Shown piece after piece: positions 33,720 to 40,164 of a DNA stretch of 46,028 nt. The stretch comes from Nitrospinota bacterium (GTDB lineage: Bacteria; UBA8248). Each line of letters starts with the position of its first letter. Within the stretch, counting starts at the first letter, position 1. Below the pieces are notes generated by a model. That model was given only the letters and a program-made list of their open reading frames with translations. It was not told the DNA's origin and ran no database searches. The stretch covers positions 1 to 46,028 of the forward strand of contig VXPH01000047.1 of the NCBI GenBank assembly GCA_009839615.1, read 5' to 3'. The position numbers were made by a program, and so were the translations under genes.

Positions 33720-36247
33720 GCCGAAGCCTCCTGGGCGGGAGTGGTTTTTGAGGCTTCCATCCGTTCGATGAGTTCAGGGGGACATTCTACCGCGTATCCG
33801 CACTCTTTTTGAGGGCAAACAAGCCTGTTCCCGTTTCTCTTGGTCGTTTTGACGGTGAGGATGGGATGCCCGCAAGAGGGGCAGGGCTGAGCCACGGGCC
33901 AGTCCCAGGCGACCGTCTTGCACGCCGGGAAGCGATTACACCCATAGAATGGCTTTCCGGTGCGGCGGGAACGCCGCTCGACCAGTTCTCCGGCGCAACC
34001 CTCTGTGGGGCAGGACACGCCGGTGGATTTAGGAGCGGCGGCTGCCTGTCCATTGCCGAGCGCTTTTCTTTTCTTGTGCGCGTCGGGAAATGCCGTACAG
34101 GACAGATATAATCCAAAGGGCCCTCGTTTCGCCTGCATGGGCGCGCCGCACTCTTCGCAAGGCTGAGCGAGTTCCTCGATGCGGGCCAACTCTTCCGCCG
34201 CTTCCGGCTCGGGCTCGCCCTCGGTGGGAATGTTCTCCGAGTAACGACAACTCGGGTATCCCGAACAGGAAATAAACCAGCCGTTTCTGCTGAATTTCTT
34301 CACCAGCTCACGCTCGCATTCGGGACAATTCCTGCCGATAGGCTCTCCTTTGGTCTTGAGATTCGGCAGTTCCTTTTTGGCTGTCTGAATCTTCTGGTCG
34401 AAACTATCGTAAAAATCTCTCATCACGGGCAGCCACGGCGTCGTCCCTTTCTCGATGTCGTCCAGGTATTTTTCCATCTTCGCCGTAAAGCCCACGTCGA
34501 TCTGGTCGGGAAAACCCTGGATGAGGAGACGGTTCACCTCCCGGCCAAGGGAGGAGGGCGTAAATTGCCTGCGCCTTCTCTCGATGGTGACGTATTTGCG
34601 TTTCTCCAGGGTGTCCAGGATGCTCGCATAGGTGCTGGGGCGACCCACGCCGTCTTCTTCGAGCTCTTTCACCAAAGAGGCTTCCGTGTAGCGGGGCGGA
34701 GGCTGGGTGAAGTGCTGCTCGGCGGCGACGCCGGTGGGCGCGGATTCGGATTTGATGAACGATAGGGGGTCGCCGTCCTCGAGAGGCGGCAGGAGCCTGT
34801 CCTGCTCCGAGTTGGATGGCTTGGCTTTCGGGGTGTCCGCGCCGATCCCGGGCTCGAAATTGGTTTCATATACCCTTAAGAAACCTTTGAATTTCAAGAC
34901 GGAACCGCTTGCCCGCAGGAGGAGCACCTCATCCTCCGCGTTACTCGCCGCCTGGCCGTCAGGCGTGATGTCCACGCTCGTCTGATCATAGACGGCGGGC
35001 GCCATCTGGCTCGCGAGGAAGCGCCGCCAGATGAGGCTGTAGAGGGAGAATTGTTCGGGTTTCAGGAAAGCGCGCACCTTATCGGGCGTGAGTCCGACGT
35101 CGGTCGGCCGAATCGCCTCGTGCGCGTCCTGGGCCGTCTCTCTCGTCTTGAAGACGTTAGGCTTGCGGGGGAGGTGGTCTTGGCCGTATTGCGTCTCGAT
35201 ATAGGCGCGCGCCGCGGTGACGGCCTCGGGCGCGAGTCGCACGGAATCCGTCCGCATATAGGTGATGAGGCCGACGTTTCCCGCTTCGCGTCCTAAATTC
35301 ACCCCTTCATACAATGACTGGGCGATGCTCATGGTCTTTTTCGCGCCGTAGCGCAATTTGCCGGAGCTTTCCTGCTGGAGGGTGCTGGTGATGAAGGGAG
35401 CGGGTGGTCTGCGCCGGCGCTCTTTTCTCTCTACCCTGGAAACCCGCAAGGCGGAGGCCGCTATTTTTTCCGCCAACTCCATCGCCCTGGCTTCGTTCGG
35501 AATTTCCGCCTCTTTTCCGTCGATTCGGTGCAGTTTGGCTTCAAACGGCGGCTCGAAGCCTGCTTTTTCGAGATGCGCCGTGATGCTCCAGTATTCTTTC
35601 GGCTCGAAGGCCTCTATCGCGTCTTCGCGCTCACATATCAGTTTGAGCGCGACCGACTGCACCCGGCCCGCGCTGAGCCCGAAAGCGACCTTGTTCCAGA
35701 GAATTTCGCCGGAGAGCTTGAAGCCCACGATTCTGTCCAGTTTTCTGCGGGTTTCCTGCGCGTCCACTTTTCTCTGATCGATTCGCCCGGGCTGCGAGAG
35801 CGCCTCCTGCACCGCGCGCTTCGTGATCTCGTTGAACGTCACCCGGTAGAATTTATTTTCCGCATCGGAACCCCCGAGGAGCTCCTGGATATGCCAGGCG
35901 ATGGCCTCACCCTCGCGGTCCGGGTCCGGGGCCAGATAAATCTCTTTCGCCGCCGTGGCCGCTTTGCGCAACTGATCTATTGTCTTCGCTTTTCCCTGGA
36001 TGACGCCGTAATCGGCCTTGAAGTCGTTGTGAACGTCTATTCCCATTTTGCGCTCACCCGTTTTCTGCAAGTCCCGCACATGGCCGCGCGATGCGAGGAT
36101 GTCGAAATCCGCACCCAGGAATTTCTGGATGGTGCGTACTTTCGTCGGCGACTCCACGATAAGGAGCTTGGGCGCGGACTGCCGGGTATTGCTCCTGGAA
36201 GGAGCGCGTTTCGGGGCCGCTCTTTTCGGGTTCTTTTTATTGGTCAT
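33716..36247 (-). CDS. topA: DNA topoisomerase I
   Basis: This type IA topoisomerase relaxes negative supercoils. The TOPRIM domain begins LLIVESPTKVRTIQKFLG and carries DPDREGEAIAWH at 108-119. The active tyrosine is Tyr330 in GLITYMRTDSVRL. The toroid domain follows with EDGVGRPSTYASILDTL. The C-terminus holds four zinc-ribbon modules; the second (CEECGAPM...SCTAFPDAHK) lacks its fourth cysteine. A basic Lys/Arg/Ser-rich tail of about 25 residues precedes the TOPRIM domain. The length is 843 residues. A possible 52-codon ORF ends directly at its ATG. Confidence 0.97.
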   Translation of the reverse strand: MTNKKNPKRAAPKRAPSRSNTRQSAPKLLIVESPTKVRTIQKFLGADFDILASRGHVRDLQKTGERKMGIDVHNDFKADYGVIQGKAKTIDQLRKAATAAKEIYLAPDPDREGEAIAWHIQELLGGSDAENKFYRVTFNEITKRAVQEALSQPGRIDQRKVDAQETRRKLDRIVGFKLSGEILWNKVAFGLSAGRVQSVALKLICEREDAIEAFEPKEYWSITAHLEKAGFEPPFEAKLHRIDGKEAEIPNEARAMELAEKIAASALRVSRVERKERRRRPPAPFITSTLQQESSGKLRYGAKKTMSIAQSLYEGVNLGREAGNVGLITYMRTDSVRLAPEAVTAARAYIETQYGQDHLPRKPNVFKTRETAQDAHEAIRPTDVGLTPDKVRAFLKPEQFSLYSLIWRRFLASQMAPAVYDQTSVDITPDGQAASNAEDEVLLLRASGSVLKFKGFLRVYETNFEPGIGADTPKAKPSNSEQDRLLPPLEDGDPLSFIKSESAPTGVAAEQHFTQPPPRYTEASLVKELEEDGVGRPSTYASILDTLEKRKYVTIERRRRQFTPSSLGREVNRLLIQGFPDQIDVGFTAKMEKYLDDIEKGTTPWLPVMRDFYDSFDQKIQTAKKELPNLKTKGEPIGRNCPECERELVKKFSRNGWFISCSGYPSCRYSENIPTEGEPEPEAAEELARIEELAQPCEECGAPMQAKRGPFGLYLSCTAFPDAHKKRKALGNGQAAAAPKSTGVSCPTEGCAGELVERRSRRTGKPFYGCNRFPACKTVAWDWPVAQPCPSCGHPILTVKTTKRNGNRLVCPQKECGYAVECPPELIERMEASKTTPAQEASA

Positions 36248-36406
36248 TTATTTCTCATGCCCGCGGATTGTCGCTCGGGGCGCCGTCTGCGGGTGAAATA
36301 TCCTGATGGGCGGCAATTGTATATCGACTTGCGATCGCTTGCGCTTCGCGGGCCAATTCGTCAAATCTGGAATTCCTCCTCGACGATGAGCCGATCGCTC
36401 GATCAT
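36248..36406 (-). CDS. Possible small ORF filling the dprA-topA gap
   Basis: The minus strand holds a 52-codon ORF (MIERSAHRRGGIP...IRGHEK). It starts on the last base of the dprA stop (TAATG) and stops directly against the topA start (TAAATG). An internal TTG at 36364 follows AGGAGG by ten bases and would give a 38-residue product. The predicted peptide is basic and rich in Arg and Pro, with no domain I recognise and no hydrophobic segment. The exact fit between both neighbours is what argues for translation. Against it, the composition is not typical of a folded protein, and another minus-strand frame also stays open through much of the region. It may equally be a translational bridge that carries ribosomes from dprA to topA. 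Confidence 0.28.
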   Translation of the reverse strand: MIERSAHRRGGIPDLTNWPAKRKRSQVDIQLPPIRIFHPQTAPRATIRGHEK

Positions 36407-37581
36407 TAAACCCGTTCGTACATGCCCGAGGTCGTTTGCCTCACGAGGCCTTCCAACTCCAGGCGCAACAAGGCGGATGAAACTTCCTGCGCAGGCAGCC
36501 CCCGTTGTCGGGTCAGTCCCTCGATGGTGTTGTCCCCGTTCTCCAGTAAGGTTAAAAGCGCATTTTCATCATCCGTGAGATTCGGATGCGGCGTTGCCTT
36601 TGCAGCTTCGCTTTTTTCAGGGGGCAACGCCCTGACTCGAATCTGCGCTGGATTATCTAGCATATTTCGGACGTACTCTGGAAGGGCGTTGATGATATCG
36701 TCCGCATTTTCCACCAGATGCGCCCCTTCTTTGAGAAGGCGATGGCAGCCGGCGCTTTTCTGGGTATGGACGGGCCCGGGAACGGCCATTACCTCGCGTC
36801 CCTGCTCAAGCGCCAGCCGGGCGGTCAAGAGCGCACCGCTTCGCTGCGCGGCCTCGACGACGACCGTCGCCAAAGACAAACCGCTGATGAGGCGGTTTCT
36901 TCTCGGAAAGTTCTCTTTTCTCGGATGGGTGCGAAGGTGAAATTCCGATACCACGGCGCCCTGAGCGGCGATCTCCCCTCGGAGTTCCTTATGGTCGGCG
37001 GGATAGTTCTGGGTCAGACCGCACCCGAGGACGGCGATGGTTCTGCCTCCCGCATCCAGCGTGGCCTTGTGCGCTTCCGCATCGACCCCGTAGGCCATTC
37101 CGCTGACGATGGTGATTCCCCTCCTGGCGAGATCGGCGGCAAGCTGCCTCGCCACCCGCCTCCCGTAATCGGTCGGACGCCGCATGCCGACGATGGCGAC
37201 GGCGAGACGATCCTCGGCGAGGATTTCGCCCTCGGTGAAAAACGCGCCCGGAGGGGCGTAAATCTCGCGCAGGGATTCAGGATACCGGGCGGAATCGCGC
37301 GTGATGATTCCTGCGCCCAGTTTCGAAGCCTCCTGGCGGATTGTGGCGGCCAAATCGTCGGGAGAATCCTTTTCGAGAACTTCACGCGCTTTTCGGCCGC
37401 AAAGGCGCGCGAACACGTCCGGGGACGCTTCGAAGGCCTCCGCAGGGTGTTCGAATGCTTCCGTGAGGCGGCTCAGGCGCTCGGGAGTCATGCCCGGCAG
37501 GGTTTGCAGGACAAGCCAGGCATCGGCTTCGCTCAGGGGATCCCGGTTCTTTGAGCGCATCAATGGGTTCCAGGTGCTCAT
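36406..37581 (-). CDS. dprA: DNA-processing protein DprA
   Basis: DprA loads RecA onto incoming single-stranded DNA during natural transformation. After an N-terminal SAM-like region (LVLQTLPGMTPERLSRL), the Rossmann-like core holds AIVGMRRPTDYGRRVARQLA, GITIVSGMAYGVDAEAH, TIAVLGCGL, FPRRNRLISGLS and SGALLTARLALEQGREVMAVPG. A C-terminal winged-helix (DML1-like) domain covers about 325-391. The length is 391 residues. The ATG has GGAG seven bases upstream. It starts the dprA-topA-trmFO-xerC-hslVU unit. dprA is widespread and alone does not prove competence. Confidence 0.95.
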   Translation of the reverse strand: MSTWNPLMRSKNRDPLSEADAWLVLQTLPGMTPERLSRLTEAFEHPAEAFEASPDVFARLCGRKAREVLEKDSPDDLAATIRQEASKLGAGIITRDSARYPESLREIYAPPGAFFTEGEILAEDRLAVAIVGMRRPTDYGRRVARQLAADLARRGITIVSGMAYGVDAEAHKATLDAGGRTIAVLGCGLTQNYPADHKELRGEIAAQGAVVSEFHLRTHPRKENFPRRNRLISGLSLATVVVEAAQRSGALLTARLALEQGREVMAVPGPVHTQKSAGCHRLLKEGAHLVENADDIINALPEYVRNMLDNPAQIRVRALPPEKSEAAKATPHPNLTDDENALLTLLENGDNTIEGLTRQRGLPAQEVSSALLRLELEGLVRQTTSGMYERV

Positions 37582-37611
37582 TCACTATCTCCGGCGTTAA
37601 TCACCCCCGGA

Positions 37612-37642
37612 TCCATAACACGGAGTCTGTATCTTGTGTCAA
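37612..37642 (-). promoter_or_regulatory. Candidate promoter for the dprA-topA-trmFO-xerC-hslVU unit
   Basis: On the minus strand a perfect TTGACA (37637-37642) is followed after 18-19 bases by TTATGG/TATGGA (37612-37618), a weak -10. The dprA start is about 30 bases downstream and a terminator lies just upstream. Confidence 0.4.
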
Positions 37643-37649
37643 TGCGCGG

Positions 37650-37677
37650 AAAAAACCGGGGCGATCGGTGAATCGCC
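37650..37677 (-). terminator. Intrinsic terminator after cpoB
   Basis: On the minus strand GGCGAT-TCACCG-ATCGCC forms a six-pair stem, followed after four bases by TTTTTT. It starts about 12 bases after the cpoB stop and cleanly separates the rng-cpoB unit from dprA. Confidence 0.6.
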
Positions 37678-37689
37678 GATTTATCCCCA

Positions 37690-38487
37690 TCAGGGTTTTT
37701 TTCGCGTGTAGTACTCGAGATTTTGAAGTTGGACCTTCGCCTTTTTGGACAGTGGATGCGCGGGGAATTTTTCGACCAGATTTTCGAATTCAAGCGTAGC
37801 GTTGAGTGGCAACCCGCGCCGGATATAGGTGAGTCCCCGCTTGTAATAGGCGTCGGGAACTTTACGGCTCTTGGGGTGTTTCGTAATGAGGCCCTGAAAC
37901 TCATCCAGCGCCTCGGGGTATCGCTTGAGCGCGTAGTAGGCCTCCCCGAGCCAGTACCGGGAATGGGGCGCCAACTGATTTTTGGGAAACAGGCCCAGGA
38001 AACGGCGAAACCCGCGAACGGCCTCCTCGTTCTTCCCGTCCCTGACGGCGCGATACGACTTGTTGTAGAGCGCCTGCGGGGTGATGGAGGCGACTTTCGC
38101 CTTTGCGGCGTGTGTTCCGGGCGAGGGTTTGGGAGACGATGGTTTCGGCGCTCCCGTCCTTCTCCGGGGGGATGGGGGAGCCGAGAAGCTCTTTGCGATG
38201 ATGTTTTCGCGCCTCAGCCTTTCCACGGTGGCTTCCAGGGCGCTGTTTTTCTTTTGCAGATCCCCAACGGTCCTGGTGAGCGCCTCGATCTTCCCGGCGG
38301 ATTCGGACAGTTGGGCTTCGATACGCGCATTGCGCTCCCTGGCGGAGGACAATTCCTTTGCAAGCGCCTTGGCGTCCGGGGCGTTCCGGGGCGCCTCCGG
38401 TGGAGCGGTTTCCGGGTTCAGTTGTGCAAAATTGGCGCACCCCGCTGCCATCATGGCGAATGCCAATGCGCATACACTCCGCCGCAT
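37690..38487 (-). CDS. CpoB/YbgF-like TPR lipoprotein of the Tol-Pal system
   Basis: The 265-residue product has a type II signal (MRRSVCALAFAMMAAGC) with an AAGC lipobox. A Pro-rich linker and a coiled coil (LAKELSSARERNARIEAQLSE, about 40-95) follow. After a second basic Pro/Ser linker, the C-terminal 125 residues hold three TPR units starting at PQALYNKSYRAVRDGKNEEA, the pattern of YbgF/CpoB. E. coli CpoB is periplasmic and links Tol-Pal to cell-wall synthesis during division; here it is probably lipid-anchored. No tol or pal genes are next to it, so the BamD family is a less likely alternative. Confidence 0.8.
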   Translation of the reverse strand: MRRSVCALAFAMMAAGCANFAQLNPETAPPEAPRNAPDAKALAKELSSARERNARIEAQLSESAGKIEALTRTVGDLQKKNSALEATVERLRRENIIAKSFSAPPSPRRRTGAPKPSSPKPSPGTHAAKAKVASITPQALYNKSYRAVRDGKNEEAVRGFRRFLGLFPKNQLAPHSRYWLGEAYYALKRYPEALDEFQGLITKHPKSRKVPDAYYKRGLTYIRRGLPLNATLEFENLVEKFPAHPLSKKAKVQLQNLEYYTRKKP

Positions 38488-38538
38488 GTCATCTGTCCTC
38501 AGGGCGGCAAGATCACGTAAAAAACGCAGGGCGCCTCA

Positions 38539-40164
38539 TTATAAACGGACGACCTCGAAGCCTTCACGATGCAGTTCGGCGTCGCCTTTGATGACGAGTT
38601 GTATGTTGAGCATGTTTTCGAGCTCTTCCACGTTTCTTCTTTCTTCGTCCAGGAGGATGTCCACGACCTCGGGGTGGACGTTGATGAGGAATTTTGCGGC
38701 GTCCTTGTGCGCTCTTCTCATCCGGCGCACCTCTCGCATGGCTTCATAGCTCACCGAGATCGCGGATTTCACCTGTCCGCGTCCTTCGCAATAGGGGCAT
38801 GCCGTGCAGAGCGTTCTCTGGATGCTGTCGCGGACGCGCTTTCGGGTCATCTCGACGAGCCCGAGTTCGCTTATCTTCAAGATGTTGGTGCGCGAGCGGT
38901 CCTTTCTGAGCTCCTCCTTGAAGGTGTTGAATACTTTTTCTTTGTTTTCCTCTTTCTCCATGTCGATGAAATCGACGATGATGATTCCGCCCAGGTTGCG
39001 CAAGCGCAATTGGGACACGATTTCGCGCACCGCCTCCAGATTGGTTTGGAGAATCGTCTCTTCGGGGCTCTTCTTGCCCACGAATCGTCCGGTGTTGACG
39101 TCGATCGTCGTAAGCGCCTCGGTCTGATCGATCACGATATAGCCGCCGTTCCTGAGCCACACGCGCTGGCCCAGAGCGCGCTCGAGTTCGAGCTCGACGC
39201 CGAAATAATCGAATATCGGCTCATCGCCGTCGTAGCGCTGGAGTTTGGGAACGAGATGCGGATAGTAGCTTTGCAGGAATTCCCTGGTCTTCAGGTATTG
39301 TTCCTTGTCGTCGATGATCATTCTGTCTACGGAGGAATTGAACAAATCCCTTACGGTCCGCTCGATGATGCTCAGGTTCGAATGAATCCGCGATGGTGAG
39401 GAAGCCGATTCGTTTTTGACCAGAATATCTTCCCAGAGCGCGTGCAGGAAATTCACGTTGGCTTCGATGTCCTGGGCGGGCATGGTTTCGCTCGCCGTGC
39501 GCACGATGTATCCGGCGCCGGGCTGGCGGTTCTTGCGGACGAGCTTTTTGAGTCTCTTCCTCTCTTCTTCGTTTTCGATTCGACGGCTGATACCGATTTG
39601 CTTGATCGTGGGCATGTAGACCACGTATCGGCCGGGCAACGTGATGTAGCTCGTCAGCCGGGATCCTTTGGTGCCCAAGGGCTCCTTGCTGACCTGGACG
39701 ATGACGTCCTGGCCGTCTTTGAGCAAATCCTCGATGTGGCGCTCTTCCTCCCAGCGGCGGGGGCGCCTGCCGATGAGGTTTCGATGCGAGCCGTTTCGCT
39801 GTTCGCCCTTGCCGCCTTCGTGCCCGGCCCCGTTGCCGAAGTCGTCTCCGTTACCGAAGTCGTTGCCTTCAAAGTCCAGGTCATCGTCATCTTCTGATTG
39901 TTCAGCCGCAAATTTTCTGTAATTCTCGATGGACTCGATGGTATCGACGTCGCTCACGTAGAGAAAGCCCGCCTTTTCCAGCCCGATGTCCACGAACGCC
40001 GCCTGCATTCCCGGCAGCACTTTCGTCACTTTTCCCTTGTATATGTTGCCGACGATGCTTTTTCCGCTTTCGCGTTCGATATAAAGCTCGGCCGCTACTC
40101 CGTTTTCGAGCAGGGCGATTCGCGTCTCGAACGGCTCGGCGTTGATGACGATTTCAGACGGCAT
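38539..40164 (-). CDS. rng: Ribonuclease G/E
   Basis: This endoribonuclease processes rRNA ends and decays mRNA. The S1 domain starts near residue 38 (VGNIYKGKVTKVLPGMQAAFVDIG). A low-complexity insertion of about 50 residues, rich in Asp, Gly and Asn (FGNGDDFGNG), interrupts it at about 90-140. The catalytic DNase-I-like region has TIDVNTGRFVG and IIIVDFIDM with the two metal-binding aspartates. The zinc-link CPYCEGRG follows. The length of 541 residues without a long C-terminal scaffold fits RNase G rather than E. coli-type RNase E. The start overlaps the end of the radical SAM gene by 11 bases. Confidence 0.94.
   Translation of the reverse strand: MPSEIVINAEPFETRIALLENGVAAELYIERESGKSIVGNIYKGKVTKVLPGMQAAFVDIGLEKAGFLYVSDVDTIESIENYRKFAAEQSEDDDDLDFEGNDFGNGDDFGNGAGHEGGKGEQRNGSHRNLIGRRPRRWEEERHIEDLLKDGQDVIVQVSKEPLGTKGSRLTSYITLPGRYVVYMPTIKQIGISRRIENEEERKRLKKLVRKNRQPGAGYIVRTASETMPAQDIEANVNFLHALWEDILVKNESASSPSRIHSNLSIIERTVRDLFNSSVDRMIIDDKEQYLKTREFLQSYYPHLVPKLQRYDGDEPIFDYFGVELELERALGQRVWLRNGGYIVIDQTEALTTIDVNTGRFVGKKSPEETILQTNLEAVREIVSQLRLRNLGGIIIVDFIDMEKEENKEKVFNTFKEELRKDRSRTNILKISELGLVEMTRKRVRDSIQRTLCTACPYCEGRGQVKSAISVSYEAMREVRRMRRAHKDAAKFLINVHPEVVDILLDEERRNVEELENMLNIQLVIKGDAELHREGFEVVRL
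39831..39866. repeat. Two tandem copies of an 18-base repeat inside rng
   Basis: CGTTGCCGAAGTCGTCTC and CGTTACCGAAGTCGTTGC lie head to tail and differ at four positions. They encode the repeated Asp-Phe-Gly-Asn-Gly motif of the S1-domain insertion, so the insertion has partly grown by tandem duplication. Confidence 0.65.

Noticed and set aside
32418-33812. 464-residue ORF antisense to trmFO
   Set aside because: The TrmFO frame has clear FAD motifs and proper junctions; the antisense frame has none.
38488-38538. Possible terminator after rng (GCGC-CCT-GCGT followed by TTTTTT on the minus strand)
   Set aside because: The stem is only four pairs including a G-U, and cpoB follows at once; too weak to call.
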